This document shows, one piece after another, positions 1 to 8,373 of a stretch of DNA of 64,000 nucleotides. The translations under genes and the position numbers were made by a program. Under the pieces are notes generated by a model. It was not told where the DNA came from. It did not search any database and was given only the letters and a program-made list of their open reading frames with translations. Source of the DNA: Rhodothermus bifroesti (GTDB taxonomy: Bacteria > Bacteroidota > Rhodothermia > Rhodothermales > Rhodothermaceae); the NCBI RefSeq assembly GCF_017908595.1, contig NZ_JAGKTL010000003.1, positions 62,001-126,000 of the forward strand, given 5' to 3'. How positions within the stretch are numbered: position 1 is the first letter of the stretch; the number at the start of each line of letters is the position of its first letter.

Positions 1-1
1 C

Positions 2-706
2 CTCGAGAAAGATGGAAACGGCTTTATTAGCCGCATCTCGCCTGAAGGTAGGTTGCTTGAGGCCCGATGGGTAAGCGGATTGCATGCACCCAAAGGTATG
101 GCACTTAGCCGAGGGCACCTTTACGTGGCCGACATCGACACCCTTGTTGAGATCGACGTGGCCACAGGACAGATTACGGCCCGTTATGGTGCACCGGGAG
201 CCCGTTTTCTTAACGATGTCACGGTTGATACGACCGGAAACGTCTACGTGTCCGATTCGCAAACGCACCGCATCTACCGATTGCAAGGCGATGCGATGGA
301 AGTCTGGCTCGAGTCGCCGCTGCTGCGTTCCCCCAACGGACTCTATGCCCTCCCGACCTATCTGGTGGTAGCTGCTGCAGACAACCGTGCTGAAAATCCC
401 GGAGCGCAGCGCTATTTACATGCCGTTTTCTATGCCGAACGCACCATACGTCCTTTCGGCGCTACACGGCCGCTTGGGGGACTTGATGCTGTTGAACCGG
501 CTAATGGCGGATTCTTTTTGTCTGACTGGGGAGCAGGCCGCCTCTTCTTCTATGACGTGACGATCGACTCCCTCCAACTATTGGCCGAAATCAGCCAAGG
601 TACGGCCGATTTCGACTATGTACCCGAGCAACAACGGCTTTACGTGCCCGTGATGATGTCGGACCGGCTCATAGCCTATGAGGTCAGGCCAAGCAAAGAA
701 GAGTAG
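2..706 (+). CDS. SMP-30/NHL-like beta-propeller protein (5' end outside window)
   Basis: The reading frame is open to the left edge, and the residues before the first internal TTG (position 53) already look like propeller sequence (FISRISPEGRLLEARW), so the true start lies outside the window. The visible 234 residues carry repeated blade motifs such as GMALSRGHLYVADI, DVTVDTTGNVYVSDS and GGFFLSDWGAGRLFFYDV. This is the pattern of SMP-30/gluconolaconase or NHL six-bladed propellers. Without the N-terminus I cannot tell an enzyme (lactonase) from a binding protein or see a signal peptide. It ends about 80 bases before a bidirectional terminator. The fold call is fairly safe; the function is unknown. 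Confidence 0.7.
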   Translation, partial: LEKDGNGFISRISPEGRLLEARWVSGLHAPKGMALSRGHLYVADIDTLVEIDVATGQITARYGAPGARFLNDVTVDTTGNVYVSDSQTHRIYRLQGDAMEVWLESPLLRSPNGLYALPTYLVVAAADNRAENPGAQRYLHAVFYAERTIRPFGATRPLGGLDAVEPANGGFFLSDWGAGRLFFYDVTIDSLQLLAEISQGTADFDYVPEQQRLYVPVMMSDRLIAYEVRPSKEE

Positions 707-782
707 CGTTCTACATGAGTTTTCTCGGCCTCTTTAGAAGGGTTTTTGTGTCCTAGACGGTGCGTACCGGTGGAGAGCAAAC

Positions 783-815
783 AAAAAAGCCGTGCTCAAG
801 CAACACGGCTTTTTT
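783..815. terminator. Bidirectional rho-independent terminator
   Basis: Stem GCCGTG/CACGGC is extended by six A:T pairs (A run at 783-788, T run at 810-815) around a 9-base loop. It works as a U-tract terminator in both directions, serving the plus-strand propeller gene and the minus-strand tRNA-Pro. The same arrangement recurs beside tRNA-Ala at 57.7 kb. Confidence 0.8.
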
Positions 816-819
816 AGGG

Positions 820-893
<74 letters not shown>

Positions 894-974
894 AATACGT
901 AGATCCCAAATATACACCAAATTGCCTTGGGGTTCCAGGGTGAAATAGGTCTGGCTGCCTAAGTTCAAAGCGAA

Positions 975-2873
975 TTAATCGCTGTCACCAAACTGGGCGT
1001 ACATGGCTTCGATGAGTTCGGCATATTGCGCTTCGATCTGTCGGCGGCGGGGTTTAAGGGTAGGTGTAAGCAAACCATTTTCTACAGTGAACGGCTCGCG
1101 CAGCAGGCGAAAGGCTCGGATGCGCTCGTGGGCTGGCGCTTGGCGATTGTACTGGCGCAGGCTGTGCTCAAATAGCCCCAAAACTTGGGGGTGAGAAAGC
1201 AGTGCTTCATCGTCCGTCACAGAGAGGTTTTGCGATTGTGCATATTGGCGGAGTGCTTCGAAGTCGGGCACAATCAGCGCAGCCAAAAATTCTCGCCCCT
1301 CACCTAGGACGACAATCTGGTCAATCCAGGGCTCCTGCTTCAGCTTTTCCTCAATAGGCCCAGGGTAGATGTTTTTGCCCCCGCGCGACACGATCATGTG
1401 CTTGATGCGGTCGGTAATCACCAAATAGCCCTGATCAAAGCGACCGACATCGCCGGTGTGGAACCAACCATCAGCATCAAACACTTCGGCCGTGGCCTCT
1501 TCATTGTTCCAATAGCCCTTCATCACATTTGGGCCTTTGACCAGGATTTCGCCTTCTTCCGTACTCAGGTTGCTGGGGTAGTCGTCGCCTGAAAGCTGGC
1601 CCACAATAGCGCCATCGCTGAGCCGTTGGATGGCGATGGTGACGCCGGGAAGCACCCATCCCACGGTACCAAAGCGCGGTCGATCCATAGGATTGACGGT
1701 AAGCACCGGTGCGGTTTCTGTGAGGCCGTAACCTTCGATGATGGTAATGCCAGCAGCCAAGAAAAACTCACCAATATGTTTGGGCAGTGCTGCCCCGCCT
1801 GAGACAGCAAAGCGCAGCTTACCTCCTAGGCGTGCATGCAGCTTCTGGAAAACCAGTCGATGCGCCAGGCGGTGTTGCGCCTGCAAAAAAGGCCCAGGCG
1901 TACGGCCGGCAAGACGAAGTTCGGCCACCCGACGACCCACCGAAAGCGCCCAGTTGAAGATTTGCCGGCGCAGCGCAGGGCCTGCTTCGATCGCTTTGTG
2001 CATCGCATTGTAGACGCGTTCAAACAGCCGCGGCACAGAAATCATTACCGTGGGCTGCACTTCGATCAAGTTTTGCCCAAGCGCCTCGATACTCTCCGCA
2101 TAGGAAATGCGGGCACCGCAGGCCATAACTGCCGTGTAGCCTGCGGTGCGCTCGAACGAGTGGCACAACGGGAGAAACGAGAGGTGATGATCCTCAGGGC
2201 CAAAGTCCACGCGCTGCAAAGCAGCCTGCACGTTGGTGCAGAAATTGCGATGCGTAAGCATGACGCCCTTGGGCAGGCCTGTAGTGCCACTGGTGTAGAT
2301 GAGGGCGCTTAGGTCGTCGGGCTGCACTTGGTCGGCTAAAGCGCTTAGCTCAGCGGCGTGCGCTCTCCAGTAGATGGCTCCTTCAGCAAGCACTGTTTCC
2401 CAAGCACGCACAAAGGGCGGGTGGTCCTTGCGCATTTCGCTGAGGGTGATGATCTCCTCCAAGGCCGGGCATTCGTTAAAGACCGACTCGGCTTTGCGAA
2501 GCTGGGCAGCCGAAGAAACCACCAAGATCTTTGCTCCGGAATCTTGCAGAATGTAGCCTACCTGGGAGGCAGGAAGCGAGGTGTAGAGCGCCACGTTGAT
2601 GCCCCCAAGCAGCTGCGTAGCCAAATCTGTAATGGCCCACTCTGGACGGTTTTCAGAAAGAATGGCCACGCGGTCGCCTTTGCGCACGCCCCGCTGATAG
2701 AAATAACCCGCCAGGGCATGCACAGCGTCGGCCAGTTCCTCCCAAGTAATATTCACCCAGTGTTTGGTGCGCTTGTCTTTGTAGGAGAGCGCCGGTCGCT
2801 GCAGGCCTTGATAGTGGGCAATAAGCCGATGAAATAGCTGCGGGATGGTTTCAAACGCTACAAGCGCAGGCAT
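975..2873 (-). CDS. Long-chain fatty acid--CoA ligase (AMP-forming)
   Basis: 632 aa member of the ANL adenylating-enzyme superfamily, FadD15-like long-chain acyl-CoA synthetase group. It activates fatty acids with ATP and CoA through an acyl-adenylate. The nucleotide loop YTSGTTGLPKGVMLTH is at about residues 193-208, the A5-type motif GYGLTETAPV is mid-protein, and the C-terminal hinge and lid (FHTGDVGRFDQGYL, then DRIKHMIVSRGGKNIYP) follow. The K at the end of the protein (TPTLKPRRR) fits the usual catalytic-lysine region. No transmembrane segment is evident, so it is probably cytosolic or membrane-peripheral. pyrD lies upstream on the same strand with a 72-base gap. Chain-length specificity cannot be read from sequence. 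Confidence 0.9.
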   Translation of the reverse strand: MPALVAFETIPQLFHRLIAHYQGLQRPALSYKDKRTKHWVNITWEELADAVHALAGYFYQRGVRKGDRVAILSENRPEWAITDLATQLLGGINVALYTSLPASQVGYILQDSGAKILVVSSAAQLRKAESVFNECPALEEIITLSEMRKDHPPFVRAWETVLAEGAIYWRAHAAELSALADQVQPDDLSALIYTSGTTGLPKGVMLTHRNFCTNVQAALQRVDFGPEDHHLSFLPLCHSFERTAGYTAVMACGARISYAESIEALGQNLIEVQPTVMISVPRLFERVYNAMHKAIEAGPALRRQIFNWALSVGRRVAELRLAGRTPGPFLQAQHRLAHRLVFQKLHARLGGKLRFAVSGGAALPKHIGEFFLAAGITIIEGYGLTETAPVLTVNPMDRPRFGTVGWVLPGVTIAIQRLSDGAIVGQLSGDDYPSNLSTEEGEILVKGPNVMKGYWNNEEATAEVFDADGWFHTGDVGRFDQGYLVITDRIKHMIVSRGGKNIYPGPIEEKLKQEPWIDQIVVLGEGREFLAALIVPDFEALRQYAQSQNLSVTDDEALLSHPQVLGLFEHSLRQYNRQAPAHERIRAFRLLREPFTVENGLLTPTLKPRRRQIEAQYAELIEAMYAQFGDSD

Positions 2874-2945
2874 GACGTTCGTCTTGCGGTTCGTGGTAGG
2901 CCTGCTACAAACTATGCGATAGATCGCGAAAAAACAATTTGGGGT

Positions 2946-4040
2946 TCAGGCATCCACCCCAATGGCCTCTGAGAGCGAGCTGAAGCCATCGCGCGAGAGC
3001 AAACGCAGCAAGCCTTGCTTGATGCGGCGCACGAGCTTGGGTCCTTCATAGACCAAGCCGGTGTACAGCTGCACAAGAGAGGCGCCAGCGCGGATGCGCA
3101 CGTAGGCCTCTTCGGCTGAATCGATCCCACCCACGCTAATCAGCGGCAATTGCCCATCGGTTAAGCGATACAGGTAAAACAGCAAGCTGCGCGCGCGGTG
3201 GGTCAGCGGAGCTCCGCTTAGGCCACCAGGGCCAATGCGGGCGAGCACAGCAGGGTCGGTACGCAAGCCTTGACGATCTGCAGCCGTGTTGGTGGCTACA
3301 AAGCCTGCAATGCCGTATGTTTTAGCCACCGCTACGATCTCTTCAAGTAGGCTGTCAAAGATGGTTTGGCCAGAAGGCGGGGGAGAAAGCTTTAGCAGTA
3401 CAGGCACTGACAGGCCCAAATCCCGACGGGTGGCAAAAATCGCTTGCAGCAACGCTTCCAGTGCCTCTGGGTCCTCAAAGGTCTTGCCCTCAGCCGTGTT
3501 GGGACAAGAAATGTTCAGCGTCACGTAATCGGCCAGTGGGGCCAGACGCCTGAAGCTTTCGCAAAAGTCCATGATGGCAGCCTCGCCAAGCACCCTTGGG
3601 TCATGCGTTTTAGCCAAATTGATGCCTATGGGTCGGCTATGGCGCAAGTGAGATAAACGCTGGGCGATACGTACCGCCCCGTCGTTGTTGAGCCCCATAC
3701 GGTTGATCAGGGCCCGATCTTCAGGAAGGCGAAACAAACGTGGGCGCGGATTGCCTGGACTGGGGCGCGCGCTGACTGAACCTACTTCTACAAAGCCAAA
3801 ACCTATGGCTTCCCAAAAACGCACTAAGCGTGCATTTTTGTCCATGCCAGCGGCTAGCCCAATTGGATTGGGGAACGTAATTCCCCAACACGTAACAGCC
3901 AGGGCAGGATCTTCAAAGGCCAAAAATGGCCGCACTAGCCAGGGTGAGAGCGGCTGCAGACCGCGAGCAATCCCCAAGGTGAGCCGATGTGCTTGCTCGG
4001 CTTCCAAGTGAAAAAGCAGAGAACGAAGTAGATGGTACAT
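2946..4040 (-). CDS. pyrD: Dihydroorotate dehydrogenase (quinone), class 2
   Basis: 364 aa. It oxidises dihydroorotate to orotate at the membrane, passing electrons through FMN to quinone (fourth step of pyrimidine synthesis). NISCPNT (about residues 176-182) carries the class-2 catalytic serine, and the FMN-phosphate site is ISVGGIDSAEEAYVRIRAG. The amphipathic N-terminus MYHLLRSLLFHLEAEQAHRL matches the membrane-docking helix of class 2 enzymes. I chose ATG at 4040 because homologues begin here and GGAGG sits 4 bases upstream. An ATG at 4055, behind AAAGGAGG, is an equally good alternative that adds five residues. The gene reads toward the acyl-CoA ligase. Confidence 0.93.
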   Translation of the reverse strand: MYHLLRSLLFHLEAEQAHRLTLGIARGLQPLSPWLVRPFLAFEDPALAVTCWGITFPNPIGLAAGMDKNARLVRFWEAIGFGFVEVGSVSARPSPGNPRPRLFRLPEDRALINRMGLNNDGAVRIAQRLSHLRHSRPIGINLAKTHDPRVLGEAAIMDFCESFRRLAPLADYVTLNISCPNTAEGKTFEDPEALEALLQAIFATRRDLGLSVPVLLKLSPPPSGQTIFDSLLEEIVAVAKTYGIAGFVATNTAADRQGLRTDPAVLARIGPGGLSGAPLTHRARSLLFYLYRLTDGQLPLISVGGIDSAEEAYVRIRAGASLVQLYTGLVYEGPKLVRRIKQGLLRLLSRDGFSSLSEAIGVDA

Positions 4041-4182
4041 AACGCCTCCAACCATAGCGCCTCCTTTCAAAGATCAGGCAGAAGTCTAGGATCCCTAAAG
4101 CCGAGGTTGTGCCGGTTGAAAAAACAAGCAACAAGTCAGGGAAAAACCGTATCTTAAGCTTGAGTCTAAGCAAACGCGTTTT

Positions 4183-4983
4183 ATGAAGCTTCCCCTTTTT
4201 TTGGTCGATGCGTTTGCAGAGCGACCGTTTACGGGAAATCCTGCAGCAGTATGCTTGCTCGACCGAGCGCGCTCAGAAGACTGGATGCAGCGGGTGGCGG
4301 CCGAACTGAACCACTCCGAGACGGCTTTTTTACTTCCCGAAGGGGAAGGATTTCGCCTGCGGTGGTTTACGCCGGTGCACGAAGTTGACCTGTGTGGACA
4401 TGCCACGCTGGCCAGTGCACATGTGCTGTGGGAAACGGGATGCCTTGAGCCAGAAGAACCCGCCGTTTTTTTTACGCGGAGCGGCCGCCTAACCGCCTGG
4501 CGTGCTGAAGACGGAATGATATGGATGGATTTCCCGGCAGAGGCCCCTGTGCCATGCGAGCCGCCCCCTGAGCTGTTGCTGGCGCTGGGACCAGTAGAGG
4601 TGCGCTACGTTGGTCATAATCGTATGGATTTTTTGGTGTTGCTCGATGCGGAAGCAACGGTGCGGTTGCTCAAGCCCGATCTGGAGCGCTTGCAACAGGT
4701 AGACATGCGGGGTCTTATTGTGACCGCTTTAGCCGAGGAAGAAGGCGTCGACTTTGTGTCGCGTTTTTTTGCGCCGCGCTTGGGCATTCCAGAAGATCCC
4801 GTAACCGGTTCGGCCCATTGCTGTTTAGGGCCGTTTTGGGCTAAGCGGCTAGGGAAGACGCACCTGTGTGGTGTGCAAGTTTCACCCCGAAGTGGTCGCG
4901 TAGCCGTCGTGGTGCACGACGACCGGGTTCACCTGGGTGGATGGGCGATTACGGTCTTAAGTGGCAAACTGCTGGGGGACTGA
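4183..4983 (+). CDS. PhzF family isomerase/epimerase-like protein
   Basis: 266 aa. It belongs to the PhzF/YddE family (diaminopimelate-epimerase fold). Visible family motifs are DAFAERPFTGNPAAVC at the N-terminus, NHSETAFL with the conserved Glu at residue 46 (the acid/base in PhzF), LCGHATLASAHVLW, and DPVTGSAHCCLGPFW near the C-terminus. True PhzF acts in phenazine synthesis, but no phenazine genes are present here. Most family members have no known substrate, so this is an isomerase-like protein of unknown reaction. It is convergent with the large minus-strand gene, with only two bases between the stops. A partly palindromic site lies at 4154-4170, just before the start. Confidence 0.85.
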   Translation: MKLPLFLVDAFAERPFTGNPAAVCLLDRARSEDWMQRVAAELNHSETAFLLPEGEGFRLRWFTPVHEVDLCGHATLASAHVLWETGCLEPEEPAVFFTRSGRLTAWRAEDGMIWMDFPAEAPVPCEPPPELLLALGPVEVRYVGHNRMDFLVLLDAEATVRLLKPDLERLQQVDMRGLIVTALAEEEGVDFVSRFFAPRLGIPEDPVTGSAHCCLGPFWAKRLGKTHLCGVQVSPRSGRVAVVVHDDRVHLGGWAITVLSGKLLGD

Positions 4984-4985
4984 GT

Positions 4986-7900
4986 TTACCAACCCGGTAC
5001 CAGTTGTGCTCCCAGATACCAGCCTTTGTCTGGCCGCTGGAATGGGTACACGTAGAACAGTTCCAGCACCATCGCTCCCAGGATGTTGAAACGCGTCGAA
5101 ATGCCCGTGCTGAATACCGGGACGCGTTCGGCGGTTACACGCTTGAACTTCCACACGGGCAGGCTATCTTTCGACCAGGCTACGCCGGCGTCGGCAAAGA
5201 GCGAAAGCTCGGTCGGAAGATAAGGAAAATTGATTAGGCCAAACCGTTCAGTCCCAAACAGCGGTAGGCGCAGCTCCATGCTGGCTACGGCGACATGGGT
5301 ACCAAACAGTCGGGAGACTTCGGCACAGTAGCCGGTTTGTGGATCCGGGGTGCAACGCTCATTGGGCTCAAGCGAATAGAAGCTGTAGCCGCGCACGAAC
5401 GTCAGCGTACTGCCATAGCCCAAGTATTCTTGGGCAAAGGACAGTTCGTTTGGACTTCGGGGGGTGGCGCCGTAGTTGCCTACATGGGTAAGCCGCATGG
5501 CAAACGTCAACGGCCGCAAGAAAAAGTACTTGCGGCCATCGACAATGACCTGCACAAAACGTTCGGTGCCGATCATGGGGGCTAGTTGCAGCCGGTAGCG
5601 GGCACCGCGAACAGGCGAAGTAAACCCGAAAAACGAAAAGTCTCCGACAAAAGCCGTAGCGGCCTGGAAAAAGTAAATCGGACTAGGTGCGGGCAAGTTT
5701 TGCGTCGCGCGTCGATACCCAGCACCGTAAAGGTAGTAGATTTCAGCGTCGTAGTCGAAGCCGTAGCGCTGAAAGCCTACCATGAGCTCAAAGCGCTGCG
5801 TTGTGTTCAGCGGATAGTAACCAATAGCGCCAGCTTCATCGATGTAGATGCGCTGTAAAAGCTGCACGTAGCAGGGCACTTGCAGTCCGGTAGCTGGATC
5901 GAGGCAAACCGGATCGAGATAGGCATACCCGTACAATAAGGGGATATGGCTGACCAAAGCGCCATAGTTTAAACGGCGCCCTTGATTGAGGTAGATCACT
6001 TGGCCACCGATGTCTTTGAAGGTACCGTTGGCCTGGGCTACAACAGCCAGCTGCTGGTCGCCTAGCATGTCGCTAAAGAAGAAGCCCACGCCACCAGCAA
6101 TCATGGTGCCAAAGGGGCCACCGATCGAAGCCCCAAAGCTTGGGGGTGCTACGTAGTCGAGCTGCAGGCGACGCCGGTAAGGCTGGGGCCGCAGCGCCAA
6201 CTCGTCGGGTAGTCCTGTAAGTGGATCGTTTAGGTAGCTGCTGACCAAGCCTTGCGTTGGGGGTTGCAAGGGAGGCAGAATGCCTGCGCTGGCCAGTCCA
6301 GCTTTCGGCTCTGGTTCGACGGGTTCACCTTGAAGTTGATTGGGTTCTAGGGAGAAGACCAGGTACTGGTTATTGGTAAAGACCGAAAACGCCATGCGGC
6401 CGTTTTGGGCGGCTACGCTCATAGCGGGCGAGATGCTGGTGATGCCGCTAACGCCCGTTTGCAGCTTTGTAATGCGGTAGACGGCGCCAGTGGCCAGCTC
6501 CATCCGATAGATGTCTTTAAAGCCATCGTGGTCAGAGATAAAGTACAGGCTGCGGCCGTCGGGAGAAAACTGGGGGTTAATTTGCTGACCGTTACGGAAG
6601 GGTCGAAGTGGCCTCACCTGGCCCGTTTCTAGGTCTAATAGCGCCAGACGCTCTTGTCCATAGCGCAAGATGTCGAAGTCGGTCCCGTCGGGCCCACGGT
6701 CGGATACAAACGCAATGGTGCGACCGTCGGGACTCCAGGCTGGCTGCAAGTCAGCATAGCGGTCGTCGGTCAACTTGCGGACCTGGTTGGTCTCCAGCTC
6801 GAGCAGGTACAAGTCGCTAATGCCGCCCTCAAGGCCGGAGAAAGCGATCTTACGGCCATCGGGAGACCAAGCCAGGTTATGGATGGCGCCTACATGCTCG
6901 ATGTTGATGCGGCGTTCGAGCTTTCCCGTGCGCAAGTTCCAAATGGCGATTTCATTGCCTCCGCGGGCAAACGTGATAAATGCAAAGCGCTGACCGTCGG
7001 GCGACCAAGAACCGGAAGAGTTAATAAAGCGGATGGCGTCAAAATGAGGGTTGCCAGCACTGCTGCTTAAGCGCCGGAGTACTCGGCCAGTTTCAGCATC
7101 AGCCAAAAAGAGATCGATGGTAAACAGATCTCGCTCCGAAAGAAAAGCAACGTAACGTCCATCCGGACTTAAAGCAGGGGCCAAATTAATTTCGCCAGCA
7201 TCCAGGTCAGGTGCCAGCACCTTACGTCCGGCCTGGGTAGGCGGCGTACGGTCCTGAACTAAAGGGAGATAGGTGTTTTTGACGACCTGAATCCATTCTT
7301 TGGAAAGCGAATCCGGTGTGATGCCCAACGTGATGGAGATGGCTGTATCGACACCGACAATTCCGCCCAGCTTGTAGAGGTTGGTTACGGCCTGATCTCC
7401 ATACTTGCCACCGATATAAGCCAGATAAGCTTGGCCGTAGCGGTAGGGAAAGTAGCGGTAGCCACGCGTGAGCTGCTGGATCGTAGGCAAGTCGTCGCGC
7501 AGTGCAGCATCGCGCAGCCACATTGCTGTATGCGGATCGTTGCGACCCAGCGAGAGGTACTCGGCCATGCCCTCGACTAGCCAGAGCGGGAGCAGGGCTA
7601 GGTTAAAGCGGCTAAGGCTATCGGAGCGGTTGAGCGCAATGTCGTATTGAAAGGAGTGCACCAGCTCATGGCCCAACACGTGGTCGTTTTCGCGGTAGAT
7701 GCCCGTAAAGGGCATAATGACGCGTTCTTTGATCGATTCAGTGACGCCCCCTGTCCCTTCACCGATTTCGCCGCTAATAGCATTGGTTTGATGAAAATCA
7801 GCATCATCGGCATAGAAGATAATTGGCTTGCGCTCGCCGAACTCGTGCAAAAACGTACGGCTGTGGCGTTGATACCAGCGTTCGGCCATGCGTGCGGCGT

Positions 7901-8075
7901 CACGCACGGCCAGCTCGGTTTCGGGGTAGTAGTAGATCTCAAAGTGCGGCGTGCGCAGCACGCGCCAATTAAATCGTTCATACTGCACTTTATTGCGCCC
8001 GAAATACTGAGCCGTAGCTGGGACCGTCCAGCAGGCAACGAGCAGCAGCGCGCCAAAAAGACGAAAAGCACGCAT
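4986..8075 (-). CDS. Secreted metallopeptidase-like / TolB-propeller / outer-membrane barrel fusion
   Basis: 1029 aa with the start placed at 8075. The frame is open upstream, but this ATG begins a clean signal peptide (MRAFRLFGALLLVACWTVPA, cleaved near ATAQ). Three parts follow. (1) A peptidase-MA-like region with HELVH at residues 136-140 and WLVEGMAEYL about 28 residues later, matching a gluzincin zinc site. (2) About six PD40/TolB-type blades (LSPDGRYVAFLS, WSPDGRKIAFSG, WSPDGRTIAFVSD, FSPDGRSLYFIS). (3) A long C-terminal beta-rich region with FADAGVAWS and a terminal aromatic residue (LVPGW), as in Omp85/BamA-type barrels. It probably sits in the outer membrane. No substrate is suggested by the neighbours. 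Confidence 0.8.
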   Translation of the reverse strand: MRAFRLFGALLLVACWTVPATAQYFGRNKVQYERFNWRVLRTPHFEIYYYPETELAVRDAARMAERWYQRHSRTFLHEFGERKPIIFYADDADFHQTNAISGEIGEGTGGVTESIKERVIMPFTGIYRENDHVLGHELVHSFQYDIALNRSDSLSRFNLALLPLWLVEGMAEYLSLGRNDPHTAMWLRDAALRDDLPTIQQLTRGYRYFPYRYGQAYLAYIGGKYGDQAVTNLYKLGGIVGVDTAISITLGITPDSLSKEWIQVVKNTYLPLVQDRTPPTQAGRKVLAPDLDAGEINLAPALSPDGRYVAFLSERDLFTIDLFLADAETGRVLRRLSSSAGNPHFDAIRFINSSGSWSPDGQRFAFITFARGGNEIAIWNLRTGKLERRINIEHVGAIHNLAWSPDGRKIAFSGLEGGISDLYLLELETNQVRKLTDDRYADLQPAWSPDGRTIAFVSDRGPDGTDFDILRYGQERLALLDLETGQVRPLRPFRNGQQINPQFSPDGRSLYFISDHDGFKDIYRMELATGAVYRITKLQTGVSGITSISPAMSVAAQNGRMAFSVFTNNQYLVFSLEPNQLQGEPVEPEPKAGLASAGILPPLQPPTQGLVSSYLNDPLTGLPDELALRPQPYRRRLQLDYVAPPSFGASIGGPFGTMIAGGVGFFFSDMLGDQQLAVVAQANGTFKDIGGQVIYLNQGRRLNYGALVSHIPLLYGYAYLDPVCLDPATGLQVPCYVQLLQRIYIDEAGAIGYYPLNTTQRFELMVGFQRYGFDYDAEIYYLYGAGYRRATQNLPAPSPIYFFQAATAFVGDFSFFGFTSPVRGARYRLQLAPMIGTERFVQVIVDGRKYFFLRPLTFAMRLTHVGNYGATPRSPNELSFAQEYLGYGSTLTFVRGYSFYSLEPNERCTPDPQTGYCAEVSRLFGTHVAVASMELRLPLFGTERFGLINFPYLPTELSLFADAGVAWSKDSLPVWKFKRVTAERVPVFSTGISTRFNILGAMVLELFYVYPFQRPDKGWYLGAQLVPGW

Positions 8076-8191
8076 GATGTTTTTGCGTCTGGGCTTTAAG
8101 TGCCGGCCTTTACGTAAACTCCAAACGTAGCAGATTGCATAGGGTTCTGCAACCCGCAAACATTTGCTTTACACAAAAAGTACACCATTGC

Positions 8192-8285
8192 GTAGGCATT
8201 TCCCCTAGGGTTGCCTTGTGTCCAATAAACGCTAAAGCCGGTACCTTTTGTATAGCTTGTAGGCATTTCCCCTAGGGTTGCCTTG
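8192..8285. repeat. Two 27-bp direct repeats in a divergent promoter region
   Basis: The 298-base gap between the divergent fusion gene and mrdA holds two identical 27-bp copies, 8192-8218 and 8259-8285, with a 40-bp unique spacer. Each begins GTAGGCATTTCCCCTAGGG. Each copy is internally symmetric: AGGCA/TGCCT outer arms and the 8-bp palindrome CCCTAGGG near the centre. That looks like a paired binding site for a dimeric regulator, or a short repetitive element. The gap also has a TTTACGTAAA palindrome (8109-8118) and GGGTT/AACCC arms (8142-8155). No gene was seen in the gap. Confidence 0.75.
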
Positions 8286-8373
8286 ATTCCCCGCAAAGAG
8301 AAGAGGTGCAGCGCATGGTGGAACAGGAGGGCCTTTAGCGTCTTCAAAGCTTTGCGTTAGATAGGCAAAGGCG

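Noticed and set aside
1836-2312. 158-codon plus-strand frame
   Set aside because: It lies antisense within the acyl-CoA ligase gene, with no ribosome site and no protein-like motifs.
8192-8285. Minimal CRISPR array (27-bp repeat, 40-bp spacer)
   Set aside because: Only two copies, the repeat is itself symmetric like a protein site, and no cas genes are adjacent.
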